From: Pseudoramibacter porci
Lineage (GTDB): Bacteria; Bacillota; Clostridia; Eubacteriales; Eubacteriaceae
Direction: 5' to 3'
Length of the DNA: 64,000 nucleotides
Assembly: GCF_009696145.1 (NCBI RefSeq)
Contig: NZ_VUMO01000009.1
Span: 1-64,000, forward strand
Shown: piece after piece, positions 42,894 through 51,440 of the stretch
Position numbering within the stretch: the first letter of the stretch is position 1
How the letters are laid out: every line of letters begins with the position of its first letter
The notes under the pieces: model-generated
What the model was told of the DNA's origin: nothing
What the model saw: only the letters and a program-made list of their open reading frames with translations
Databases searched by the model: none
Translations under genes and position numbers: made by a program

Positions 42894-43781
42894 ATGCTTG
42901 ATTTTCGGGTGCAGACCTTTTTGACGGTCTGCGAGACCTTGAACTACACCAAGGCGGCAGCGGTCCTGGGGCTCACTCAGCCCGCCGTCTCCCAGCACAT
43001 TCATTTTCTGGAGGATCATTACGGCGTCAAGCTCTTTCATTACGAGAAGAAGACCCTGACCCTCACCCCCCAGGGGAAAATTCTCCGGGCGCGGCTGCTG
43101 GTGCAGAAAAATGACGACGCCCGCATCCACAAGGAGATGCAGGCCGTCCGCTCCGGGAAATGGTCCATCGCCATCGGCGTGACCATGACCGTCGGGGAGT
43201 ACGCCATCGCCGGCCCGCTGACCGCGCTGTTAAAAAATCATCCCGACTGGAGCATTCACGTGGTTTTCGGCAATACCCAGAAGCTGCTGGGCCTGCTTCA
43301 ATCGGGGACCATCGATTTCGCGCTGGTGGAGGGCTATTATCCCAAAGACGACTTCGCCCACCTGACCTTCAGCCACCAGCCCTTTGTCGCCGTCTGCGCG
43401 GCGGGCCACCGCTTCGCCGTGGGCCAGGTGAAGGCCCTGGGGGACCTGCCGGCGGAGCGCATCATCCTGCGGGAGCCCGGCTCCGGCACCCGGGACATCC
43501 TGGCGCGAAGCCTTTCGGCCAAAGGCATCCGCCTGTCGGATTTCAAGGCGTCGGTCGAAGTGGGCAACATGCACACCATCATCGCCCTGCTCAAAAACGA
43601 CTGCGGGATTTCCTTTCTCTACCGCATTGCGGTGGCACCGGAGCTGGCTTGCGGCACCCTGCGGGAAATCCCCCTTAACGATTTTCACATGACCCACCCC
43701 TTCGACTTCATCTGGGAGAAGGGCAGCGTCTATTCGGGGCAAATTGAAGCCATCTGCCGGGAGCTTACCGCCGCCCGGTAA
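42894..43781 (+). CDS. LysR-family transcriptional regulator (CysL/YeiE-like)
   Basis: About 295 residues. N-terminal winged HTH: FLTVCETLNYTKAAAVLGLTQPAVSQHIHFLEDHYG; the rest is the periplasmic-binding-like effector domain. ATG 42894 is preferred (AAAGGGGA upstream) over 42843, which would add an unusual lead. Divergent from the YeiH gene, which it probably controls; in E. coli YeiE lies beside yeiH. Followed by a strong terminator. Confidence 0.88.
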   Translation: MLDFRVQTFLTVCETLNYTKAAAVLGLTQPAVSQHIHFLEDHYGVKLFHYEKKTLTLTPQGKILRARLLVQKNDDARIHKEMQAVRSGKWSIAIGVTMTVGEYAIAGPLTALLKNHPDWSIHVVFGNTQKLLGLLQSGTIDFALVEGYYPKDDFAHLTFSHQPFVAVCAAGHRFAVGQVKALGDLPAERIILREPGSGTRDILARSLSAKGIRLSDFKASVEVGNMHTIIALLKNDCGISFLYRIAVAPELACGTLREIPLNDFHMTHPFDFIWEKGSVYSGQIEAICRELTAAR

Positions 43782-43804
43782 GGGTGAACCCCGCTTTTTC
43801 CTTT

Positions 43805-43843
43805 TTGTCTTCCTCTTGTTTAAAGGGGAAGACAATTTTTTTT
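43805..43843 (+). terminator. Terminator of the LysR gene
   Basis: TTGTCTTCCTC pairs with GGGGAAGACAA (11 pairs, one G-T), followed by eight or more T. Confidence 0.85.
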
Positions 43844-43902
43844 ATCTTTTCATGTCATAAAAATCTTTGCAAAATGGACCCATTCTACTCGTGAACAAAA
43901 TT

Positions 43903-43927
43903 TTTTTGCCTGTGGGCAAAAATTTTT
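43903..43927 (+). promoter_or_regulatory. Inverted repeat before the phage-type replication pair
   Basis: TTTTTGCC-TGTG-GGCAAAAA followed by TTTTT, about 65 bases before the 43991 gene. It could be a weak terminator or an operator; AT-rich surroundings do not allow a choice. Confidence 0.4.
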
Positions 43928-43990
43928 GTCAACCCTTTGGCAAATTTACGCATTATATAAGTGAGAAATAGATAGTCATAAGGAGGAAAA

Positions 43991-44965
43991 ATGACAAACA
44001 AAAGAGGACGCCCCTGCAAGACGGGGCTGGATTGGTTTCCCTTTGAGGTGGGCCTGCTCACGGACCGCAAGCTCAGGGCGCCGCGGGCGCACCACGGGCC
44101 TGCGGCGGCATTGACCTATCTCGCGCTTTTGACGCTGATTTACCAGGACAAGGGCTATTATCTCGACTACCGCGAATCCGTGCGGGAGGATGTGGCCCTG
44201 GACGTCTCGGACCTCATCAGCGGGCGTGACAGGGTGAAGCCGGAAGAGATTATGGCCATTATCGAAGAATTGGCCGAGCGGGCGCTGTTCGACAAGGGCT
44301 GTTTCGCGGCCGGGGTGCTCACCAGCCGGCGCATCCAAAGGACGTATTACAACGCGGTCAGCGAGCGCAAATCGGCGAACATCAACTGGGACATCTGGCT
44401 GTTAAGCGAAGCCGACATGCGCGACATCAGTCAGACGGGGCCCATTTTGAAATGCTATTTGCAGGCCCACGAAAAATTGGAAACAGAAAATAATCGGCCG
44501 AAAAATTCACAGAGTAAATTAAAGGATAGTACAGTAAAAGATAGTACAGTACAACAGAATAGAGGAGAGGATACTTTTTCCTCGACTAGCGTCGAGGTTT
44601 CAGGCGCTGACGCGCCGGGGGAGGATCTCCCCCTGTACCGTGATTATTGGAATCGCCATGTGGCCGAGCCCAACGGCCTGCCGAAGGTCAGGGAATGCGC
44701 GAAATGGAGCGCGGCCCGTAAGCAAAACCTGCAGGCGCGCATTCGCGGGGAAGGCGCTCAGGGCGTCCTCGACGTGTTCGACAAAGCCGCCCGTTCGGAT
44801 TATCTCTGCGGCAAGGTCGACAACTGGCACATGGATTTCGACTGGGTGATCGCCGATAAAAATTTCCAGAAAATTGCCGAAGGGCGGTTCGATAATTTTA
44901 AATCGAAGGCCAAGGCGGCATCCAGTGTAGATTTTTACAAAAAATTAGCGAGAGGTGAAAGATGA
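43991..44965 (+). CDS. DUF4373-type phage replication initiation-like protein
   Basis: 324 residues. The N-terminal half (GLDWFPFEVGLLTDRKLRAPRA, then ALTYLALLTLIYQDKGYYL) is the DUF4373/Lin1244-like winged domain of phage replication organisers. A Lys/Ser/Thr-rich linker contains the tandem KDSTV repeat; the C-terminal part is basic-acidic mixed and helical. AAGGAGG precedes the ATG. It ends overlapping the next gene by four bases. Normal prophage genes are absent around it. Confidence 0.75.
   Translation: MTNKRGRPCKTGLDWFPFEVGLLTDRKLRAPRAHHGPAAALTYLALLTLIYQDKGYYLDYRESVREDVALDVSDLISGRDRVKPEEIMAIIEELAERALFDKGCFAAGVLTSRRIQRTYYNAVSERKSANINWDIWLLSEADMRDISQTGPILKCYLQAHEKLETENNRPKNSQSKLKDSTVKDSTVQQNRGEDTFSSTSVEVSGADAPGEDLPLYRDYWNRHVAEPNGLPKVRECAKWSAARKQNLQARIRGEGAQGVLDVFDKAARSDYLCGKVDNWHMDFDWVIADKNFQKIAEGRFDNFKSKAKAASSVDFYKKLARGER
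44521..44550 (+). repeat. Tandem 15-base repeat inside an AT-rich patch
   Basis: AAAGGATAGTACAGT and AAAAGATAGTACAGT (14 of 15 identical) encode KDSTV twice. The surrounding bases 44,460-44,590 are AT-rich within a GC-rich gene, and the perfect hairpin CCTCGAC-TAGC-GTCGAGG follows at 44580-44597, as in phages whose origin lies inside the initiator gene. Confidence 0.6.
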
Positions 44966-45477
44966 AATTAAACGAAACAGGACGAATCATGACCATGCTC
45001 AAGGCCGCTTATCCGGATTTTGATAAAGGCGTCGACGCCGAGGACATCGCCGCCCTGTGGGCGTGGCGGTTCAAGGACGTGGATTTCAAGGCGGTGTTCG
45101 ACGCGGTGGGGGCATACATCGACGGGGACCACGCCTTCGCGCCGACGGTGGGGCAGATCAAGGCGATCATGAATGACAAGGTGCCGAAGCTCTCCGCCGC
45201 CGAGGGCTGGGCCGAAATCACGAGGGCGCTCAAGGATTCCCTTTCGAACGCGAAAGCCGAATTCGAGAAGCTCTCGCCGCCGGTGCGCGCCTACGTTGAA
45301 GGGCCCGAGACCCTGCGCATGCTCGCCGGCTGCGACGTCGCCGGGCGCGCCTATCAGGACTACCAGACGCGCTTTTTTAGGACTTTTAGTCAGGTGCAGG
45401 GGCGGTTCAGTGAACGCCCCGACTACGCGGCCTTAAACGCGGCGGACAGGCTGTCCATCGGCAGCGAGGGCCAGTGA
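44962..45477 (+). CDS. G39P-like helicase loader/inhibitor-like protein
   Basis: 171 residues. The N-terminus (IMTMLKAAYPDFDKG, then ALWAWRFKDVDFKAVFDAVGAYI, then FAPTVGQIKAIM) fits the helical G39P-type fold that links the replicative helicase to the phage initiator. The rest is unplaced. ATG overlaps the upstream stop, so the two are translated together as a replication module. Confidence 0.65.
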   Translation: MKLNETGRIMTMLKAAYPDFDKGVDAEDIAALWAWRFKDVDFKAVFDAVGAYIDGDHAFAPTVGQIKAIMNDKVPKLSAAEGWAEITRALKDSLSNAKAEFEKLSPPVRAYVEGPETLRMLAGCDVAGRAYQDYQTRFFRTFSQVQGRFSERPDYAALNAADRLSIGSEGQ

Positions 45478-45489
45478 GGACGGGCCTTC

Positions 45490-45843
45490 TCAGTGCGCGG
45501 TCTTTTCTTTGAGATAGGCGATGTAGGCGTTGCCCCAGGTCTCGATGCTTTCGAGCACGGGGCGGAAGGCCTCGCCGATGGGCGTTAAGGAATACTCCAC
45601 CCGGGGCGGCACCTCGGCGAAGACCTCGCGGTGGATGAGCCCCTCGCCCTCCAGGTGCTTGAGCTGGTTGGACAAGGTCGCCTGGGTGATGTCGATCTGG
45701 CGCTGAAGGGCGCCGAAGCGCTTGGGCCCGTCGGCAAGTTTTTGCAAAATGAGAATGGCCCATTTGCCGGAAAGGAGATGCTGGGCGGTAACGAAGGGGC
45801 ACATGCCGAAGACGCCCGCCTTTTCGCAATCCTGTTTTTTCAT
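45490..45843 (-). CDS. HxlR-family transcriptional regulator
   Basis: About 117 residues. GMCPFVTAQHLLSGKWAILILQKLADGPKRFGALQRQI is the HxlR/MarR-like winged-HTH signature, with two Cys near the start (QDCEKAGVFGMCP) that in some members sense redox or aldehydes. ATG 45843 is preceded by TAGGAGG; the upstream in-frame TTG (45864) would include it. Divergent from the dioxygenase gene it probably controls. Confidence 0.88.
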   Translation of the reverse strand: MKKQDCEKAGVFGMCPFVTAQHLLSGKWAILILQKLADGPKRFGALQRQIDITQATLSNQLKHLEGEGLIHREVFAEVPPRVEYSLTPIGEAFRPVLESIETWGNAYIAYLKEKTAH

Positions 45844-45897
45844 TGGAAACCTCCTAATGGTCAAGATAAAGATACTAACTTAAGGAAAAAATCCGGA

Positions 45898-45926
45898 TTG
45901 ACTTGAGTATACCAGCTTTATATAAT
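45898..45926 (+). promoter_or_regulatory. Promoter of the extradiol dioxygenase gene
   Basis: TTGACT (45898-45903), 17-base spacer, TATAAT (45921-45926). It lies in the short HxlR-dioxygenase intergenic region, so HxlR could block it. Confidence 0.8.
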
Positions 45927-45972
45927 ACAGGCAAGTCAGAAAATTAAAGTATGTAAAAAAAGGAGAAATCAA

Positions 45973-46755
45973 ATGAAAACAAACCAACGCATGCCCGTCA
46001 TCTTCACCGGACACGGCAGCCCGATGCTGGCCCTGGACGATGACGCCCTCACCCAGACCTTAAGCAAAATCGGCCAGGAAGTGCGCGCTACCTACGGCAA
46101 GCCCAAGGCGATTTTGATGCTCTCGGCCCATTGGTTCACCCGGGGGACGTTCGTACAGCAAACCGAGACCCCCCGCCAGATCTACGACATGTACGGCTTC
46201 CCGGAAGCGCTCTACGAGGTGAAATACCCGGCGGCCGGCAGCCCCGCCTTGGCCGACCGCGTCTGTGCGCTGCTCGGGGACGACGTCGCGGTCAATAACG
46301 ACTGGGGCATCGACCACGGCGCCTGGACGGTGCTGGTCCACATGTTCCCGGACGCGGACATCCCGGTGGTTCAGCTGTCCATCGACGGCACAGCCGCCCC
46401 GGCCGATCTCTACGCCATGGCCGAAAAGCTTTCCCCCCTGCGAGACGAGGGCGTGCTCATCCTCGGCAGCGGCAACGTCGTGCACAATTTAAGACGGGTG
46501 GAATGGGACAACCCCGGCGGGTCTGAGGCCACCGAAGCCTTCAACGCCGAAATCATCCAGGCGGTGATGGCCCGGGACGACGACGCGGTGATCCACTGGG
46601 AAACCCACCCCCACGCCGATTACGCCGTGCCGACGCCGGACCATTTCCTGCCGCTTTTGATGTGCCTGGGCGCCGCAAAGGACGAGCCGGCCCGCGTCTT
46701 CAACGACGTCTGCAACCTCGGCGCCATCGCCATGACCGGCTTTGTGCTGGGGTGA
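45973..46755 (+). CDS. YgiD/LigB-type extradiol ring-cleavage dioxygenase
   Basis: 260 residues. Metal ligands sit in FTGHGSPM, LSAHWF, DHGAWTVL and the THPHADYAVPTPDHFLPLL segment, matching the 4,5-DOPA dioxygenase (YgiD) type of class III enzymes. An oxygen-using enzyme is unexpected in an anaerobe, so the real reaction is uncertain. AGGAG precedes the ATG. Confidence 0.88.
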   Translation: MKTNQRMPVIFTGHGSPMLALDDDALTQTLSKIGQEVRATYGKPKAILMLSAHWFTRGTFVQQTETPRQIYDMYGFPEALYEVKYPAAGSPALADRVCALLGDDVAVNNDWGIDHGAWTVLVHMFPDADIPVVQLSIDGTAAPADLYAMAEKLSPLRDEGVLILGSGNVVHNLRRVEWDNPGGSEATEAFNAEIIQAVMARDDDAVIHWETHPHADYAVPTPDHFLPLLMCLGAAKDEPARVFNDVCNLGAIAMTGFVLG

Positions 46756-46765
46756 GGTTAAAAAT

Positions 46766-46794
46766 AAAAAGGGAGACTTCGTGTCTCCCTTTTT
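46766..46794 (+). terminator. Terminator after the dioxygenase gene
   Basis: AAAAAGGGAGAC pairs with GTCTCCCTTTTT around a TTCGT loop. Confidence 0.85.
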
Positions 46795-46920
46795 GAGTTT
46801 AATGGCGCTTATTTCATCGTCACGCGCCTCATCATCATCCGTAAGCCGACAGGCAGACTTGTCGATTTCATTTATTAATGGGATAATTTGCTTAATAAAG
46901 ATGAGCGAGGAGGAATGGAC

Positions 46921-49044
46921 ATGAAAACAGGCCATTATGAATGGACGGCTTTTTATACAGAACTGGCCGATCAACTGTTCAATTTCAAATCAGACCGTGC
47001 CGAGCTGATTCGAAAGATTTGCCAAATTTTCGAAAAGATCGAGATGAAGCTGCCCAAGTTGGAAAAAGGTGGTATCCCGACGGATATCGATCCGTTTACA
47101 GTTTTCGGACTGTTCAACAAAGGCATCAAAGACGAAAACCGCATCCAGATCATGAAAGGCATGGCTGATGCCTTTGATCTCTCGGCGGAGGTGCCGCAGT
47201 CTTTATCAGGTATTCCGGTCCTCAATAATATGAATGCAGTATTCTACGGATTTGAAGGGGACAGAGAAGCGGACGATATCGACCACCTTTGGCAATTATT
47301 TGAGAGTGCTTTGAAATTGGCGGGAAATGCCAGCGACGACCACCGAAAAGCTTTTTGCGAAGCGTACGATACGGCGCTTTCCCAGCGGTATATTAAGTGG
47401 AACATCACGATGGGACTCTACTGGATCAGGCCGTATTTTTACGTTAATTTAGATTCCCGAAATCGCGCATTTCTCTACAATAGCGAACACATGCCGGCAG
47501 ATTTTGTCGCGCGTTATCAGCCTTATATCAAGACAAACGCCAAGGTGCCGCCGGCTGAGGCCTACCTCGACATGATTGACGCCTGCGAAGCCGTCTTTGA
47601 AAGCGGACAATATCCGTACACAACCTTCCCAGAACTGTCTAACGCCGCTTGGGTTGAGACACAGGGCAGGCCGGAAAATGACGACGAGGTCCCGACCATT
47701 CATTATTGGACTTACGCGCCGGGTCAAAACGCGGAAAAATGGGACGAATGTTATCAAAAGGGCATCATGCTGCTCGGCTGGGGCGAGATCGGCGACCTGA
47801 GCGTATTTCCATCCAAATCGGCTATGCGTAAAAAGATGCAGGAAATTTATCAAGAAGACACCTCTTACAAAAACTCCGCCCACGCGACGTGGCAGTTTGT
47901 CCGGGAAATGAAGCCGGGCGACGTCATTTTCGTCAAAAAAGGCATGAGCGAAATCGTCGGACGGGGCATCGTCACATCGGATTACGCATACGAGCCGGAC
48001 CGGACCGATCATTTCAATCACCTGCGCCACGTCAATTGGACCGACCGCGGAAGCTGGATGATTCAGAACCGCACCGCGATGAAAACGTTAACTGACATCA
48101 CGCCTTATAGCGGTTTTGTTCAGCAATTAAAGGACATATTTGAAAGGGATGCGCTCGACGAGGACGATGATCAAGCCGTCAATTATCCGGTGTATACGGA
48201 GGATGATTTTTTAAGCGAGGTCTATATGTCAGAGGAAAAGTACCATGACATCGTCAATTTGCTTCACCACAAGAAAAACATCATTCTCGAAGGCGCGCCC
48301 GGTGTCGGCAAAACCTTTATTGCTAAGAAGCTGGCTTATTCGATGATGGGCGTGAAGGACATCGACCGTGTGATGATGGTTCAGTTTCATCAAAGTTATT
48401 CCTACGAAGATTTCATTATGGGCTTTCGACCGACAGAGGGCGGCTTTGAGCTGAAAAAAGGCGTGTTTTACAATTTCTGCAAGAAAGCTGAAATCGACAG
48501 CGACAACGATTATTTCTTCATCATCGATGAAATCAACCGCGGCAATCTCAGTAAAATTTTCGGCGAGCTGTTCATGCTGATTGAGAAGGACAAGCGGGAG
48601 CACAAGATTCAGCTGCTTTACTCGGACGAAAAGTTTGCCATTCCAAAAAAGCTCTACATCATCGGGACGATGAACACGGCTGACCGCAGCCTTGCGATGC
48701 TGGATTACGCCCTGCGCCGGCGCTTCGCTTTTATCGAAATCGAGCCGGGATTTGACACCGAGGGTTTCAAAGCGTATCAGAAAAGCTTGAACAACGAAAA
48801 ATTCGATCGGCTGATTGCGTGTGTCACTGCCTTGAATGACGTCATCGCTGACGATGATTCCCTTGGCAAGGGCTTTTGCATCGGACACAGCTTTTTTTGT
48901 CACTTCAAGCCAGAGACGGTCAGTGATCAGGCCTTGTCCAGCATCGTTGAATACGAATTGATCCCGCTTTTGAAAGAATACTGGTTTGACGAGGCATCAA
49001 AAGTCAAAGAATGGCGCGACAAGCTCAGGAGCGCGATTCAGTGA
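46921..49044 (+). CDS. mcrB: McrB-type restriction GTPase subunit
   Basis: About 707 residues. The C-terminal AAA+ domain has Walker A GAPGVGKTFIAKKLAY (about 458), the VQFHQSYSYEDFIMGFRP motif, Walker B FFIIDEINRGNLSKIFGE and the MNTADRSLAMLDYALRRRFAF GTP-binding/sensor stretch. A PUA/EVE-like base-reader fold lies at about 260-390 (KGIMLLGWGEIGDL ... PGDVIFVKKG). The first 250 residues are unassigned. ATG 46921 has GAGGAGG seven bases upstream. With McrC it should cut DNA with modified cytosine. Confidence 0.9.
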   Translation: MKTGHYEWTAFYTELADQLFNFKSDRAELIRKICQIFEKIEMKLPKLEKGGIPTDIDPFTVFGLFNKGIKDENRIQIMKGMADAFDLSAEVPQSLSGIPVLNNMNAVFYGFEGDREADDIDHLWQLFESALKLAGNASDDHRKAFCEAYDTALSQRYIKWNITMGLYWIRPYFYVNLDSRNRAFLYNSEHMPADFVARYQPYIKTNAKVPPAEAYLDMIDACEAVFESGQYPYTTFPELSNAAWVETQGRPENDDEVPTIHYWTYAPGQNAEKWDECYQKGIMLLGWGEIGDLSVFPSKSAMRKKMQEIYQEDTSYKNSAHATWQFVREMKPGDVIFVKKGMSEIVGRGIVTSDYAYEPDRTDHFNHLRHVNWTDRGSWMIQNRTAMKTLTDITPYSGFVQQLKDIFERDALDEDDDQAVNYPVYTEDDFLSEVYMSEEKYHDIVNLLHHKKNIILEGAPGVGKTFIAKKLAYSMMGVKDIDRVMMVQFHQSYSYEDFIMGFRPTEGGFELKKGVFYNFCKKAEIDSDNDYFFIIDEINRGNLSKIFGELFMLIEKDKREHKIQLLYSDEKFAIPKKLYIIGTMNTADRSLAMLDYALRRRFAFIEIEPGFDTEGFKAYQKSLNNEKFDRLIACVTALNDVIADDDSLGKGFCIGHSFFCHFKPETVSDQALSSIVEYELIPLLKEYWFDEASKVKEWRDKLRSAIQ

Positions 49045-50084
49045 TTCCGATTAAAAATGTCTATTATATGCTCGCCTATGTGTTTCAGGCGCTCAACGCG
49101 CAAGGGTATAGAGAGGTCGCAGCAGAGTCGTTTGACAATGCGGCAGAACTCTGCTCGGCGATTTTGACAAAAGGGGTATCGCTTCAATTAAAGCGCGGAC
49201 TGGACCGCGAATATATTGAGAGAAACGGGGCCTTTTCAGCGGTGCGCGGAAAGATCAATATGTCTGAATCGATCAGAGCACGAAGCCTGCTCAATAAACA
49301 AATGATCTGCACCTTCGATGATTTTTCAGAAAACACCGAGATGAACAGAATCATAAAAACGACAATGGCACTTTTGCTCCGTTCGGATCTCTCGAAAAAG
49401 CGAAAAAAAGCGTTAAAAAAATGCCTTGTATATTTCGGAAATGTGGACGTTTTAGATCCCCGCCGCATCAACTGGCGATTGCAATTCAACCGGCACAATG
49501 GCACCTACCGGATGCTGATTGCGATTTGTCATTTAATCATTGAAGGCTTAATCCAAACCACAACCTCGGGGCGGGTCAAACTCATGGATTTTTTTGATGA
49601 AAAGCACATGTACCATCTCTACGAGAAATTTATTTTAGCGTATTACAAAAAGGCGTTTCCAGCACTTCACGCCAATGCATCGCAGATTCCATGGCAGCTC
49701 GATGATGACGAAAACGCGATGCTGCCAACGATGCAATCAGACATCATGCTGTCTCACCACGGGAAAATTTTGATCATTGACGCGAAATATTATGAACGGA
49801 CCACCCAGCAGCATTTCGACAAGCGGACGGTTCATTCGCAAAACTTATACCAAATTTTCACCTATGTGAAAAACAAAGAGGCAGCACTCACGAATCAAAA
49901 ACACGAAGTATCTGGCATGCTGCTATATGCCAAAACGGACGAAGCCATCCAACCCGATCATATCTATCATATGAGCGGCAATCAAATCAGCGTGCGAACG
50001 CTCGATTTAAATCAAGATTTTTCAATGATTAGGAAACAGCTGAATGACATCGTGTTCGCGCATTTTCCCGAGCTGGCAAAATAA
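49041..50084 (+). CDS. mcrC: McrC-type restriction endonuclease subunit
   Basis: About 347 residues. GTG 49041 overlaps the mcrB stop (GTGA) and has AGGAG eight bases upstream, giving MIPIKNVYYMLAYVF, the usual McrC start. The N-terminal domain contacts McrB; the C-terminal PD-(D/E)XK nuclease has MQSDIML then LIIDAKYYE. The two form the McrBC complex. Confidence 0.92.
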   Translation: MIPIKNVYYMLAYVFQALNAQGYREVAAESFDNAAELCSAILTKGVSLQLKRGLDREYIERNGAFSAVRGKINMSESIRARSLLNKQMICTFDDFSENTEMNRIIKTTMALLLRSDLSKKRKKALKKCLVYFGNVDVLDPRRINWRLQFNRHNGTYRMLIAICHLIIEGLIQTTTSGRVKLMDFFDEKHMYHLYEKFILAYYKKAFPALHANASQIPWQLDDDENAMLPTMQSDIMLSHHGKILIIDAKYYERTTQQHFDKRTVHSQNLYQIFTYVKNKEAALTNQKHEVSGMLLYAKTDEAIQPDHIYHMSGNQISVRTLDLNQDFSMIRKQLNDIVFAHFPELAK

Positions 50085-50107
50085 TTAAAATTTATAGAGC
50101 CAAGCGC

Positions 50108-50145
50108 AAAAAACTCCGGTATCGGCGATAAACCGATGCCGGAGT
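50108..50145 (-). terminator. Terminator of the DUF362 gene
   Basis: ACTCCGGTATCGG pairs with CCGATGCCGGAGT (13 pairs, one G-T); on the minus strand a run of T follows. Confidence 0.85.
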
Positions 50146-50158
50146 AGCGAAGAAGCCC

Positions 50159-51307
50159 TTATTTCATCGTCACAAGCTTGTAATCCCGGCTGCCCAGACC
50201 GATTTTTTCGCCCTGCTCCAGGGTTTCTTTCCAGGCGGTGTTGGGGTTGCTGTTGAGCCACACGTCGCCGTGATCGTGGAAATCCGCGGCGGCCATGTTG
50301 TCGCCCAGCTGAGAGTTGCGGATGGGTGCCGCCTTTTCGCACAGATCGACGCAGGCCTGATCCAGGGCGACTGGGTCGAAGGAGGCGAGCATGCCGATAT
50401 CGGGCAGAATCGGCGCGTCGTTTTCGCCGTGGCAGTCGCAGTTGGGGGACACGTCGGTGATCAGGCTGATGTGGAAGGTGGGCCGCCCGTAGCAGACCGC
50501 CTGGGTGTACTCCGCCATGCGCCGGCCGAGGAGCGCCGGAGCGTCCCAGTTGTCATTTTCGATGGCGTCGAAGGCGCAGGCCCCGATGCACCGGCCGCAG
50601 CCCTTGCACAATTCCGGGTCGATGCAGGCCTTGGTGACGGTCTTGCCGTCGACTTCCTTTTCCAGGTAGGCGATGGCGTCGGAGCCGCACTCAGTCGCGC
50701 AGCGGCGGCAGCCCCGGCAGGCGTCCTCGATGACGTGGGGGTGGCCGCTCTGGTGCTGGAGCATCTTGCCGGCGCGGGAGCCGCAGCCCATGCCGATGTT
50801 CTTGATACAGCCGCCGAAGCCGGCCTGTTCGTGCCCCTTGAAGTGGGTCAGGCTGATGACGATATCTGCGTCCATTACCGCACGGCCGATCAACGCGGTC
50901 TGGCAATATTCGCCGCCGTGCACCGGGACTTCGACGTCGTCGGTGCCGCGCAGTCCGTCGCCGATGATGATTTGACAGCCTGTCGTGGTCGGATTGAAGC
51001 CGTTGAGATTGGCGCAGTCCAAATGCTCCAGCGCGTGCTTGCGGCTGCCAGGGTAGAGGGTATTGCAGTCGGTCAAAAACGGCAGGCCGCCTTGTTCCTT
51101 GACAATGTCGGCGACCGCCTTGGCGTAGTTCGGCCGCAGGTAGGCGAGATTGCCGAGTTCGCCGAAGTGCATTTTGATGGCGACGAACTTGCCCTGCATG
51201 TCGATATCGCCGATTCCCGCTTTTTTGATCAGCTTCTGCAGCTTTGTCGTGAGCGGGACACCAAGCCGTGTTCTAAAATCAGTGAAATAAACCTTGGATT
51301 TCTCCAT
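50159..51307 (-). CDS. DUF362 domain protein with two 4Fe-4S clusters
   Basis: 382 residues. The N-terminal DUF362 domain (FVAIKMHFGELGNLAYLRPNYAK, DADIVISLTHFKGHEQAGFGG) is interrupted by a ferredoxin module with CRGCRRCATEC and CKGCGRCIGAC. Likely an iron-sulfur electron-transfer or assembly protein of anaerobes; the substrate is unknown. GGAGGTATGC precedes the ATG on the minus strand. Confidence 0.88.
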   Translation of the reverse strand: MEKSKVYFTDFRTRLGVPLTTKLQKLIKKAGIGDIDMQGKFVAIKMHFGELGNLAYLRPNYAKAVADIVKEQGGLPFLTDCNTLYPGSRKHALEHLDCANLNGFNPTTTGCQIIIGDGLRGTDDVEVPVHGGEYCQTALIGRAVMDADIVISLTHFKGHEQAGFGGCIKNIGMGCGSRAGKMLQHQSGHPHVIEDACRGCRRCATECGSDAIAYLEKEVDGKTVTKACIDPELCKGCGRCIGACAFDAIENDNWDAPALLGRRMAEYTQAVCYGRPTFHISLITDVSPNCDCHGENDAPILPDIGMLASFDPVALDQACVDLCEKAAPIRNSQLGDNMAAADFHDHGDVWLNSNPNTAWKETLEQGEKIGLGSRDYKLVTMK

Positions 51308-51440
51308 AGCATACCTCCATATTAATTTTCTATGATGATTAATTAAAGTATATCATATCTTTCAAATCTCACGGGAACAGATTGATGCACAGAACTTATT
51401 GCATGCTTAATTTTTTCGAGACGATGAAACGATACCAGAC

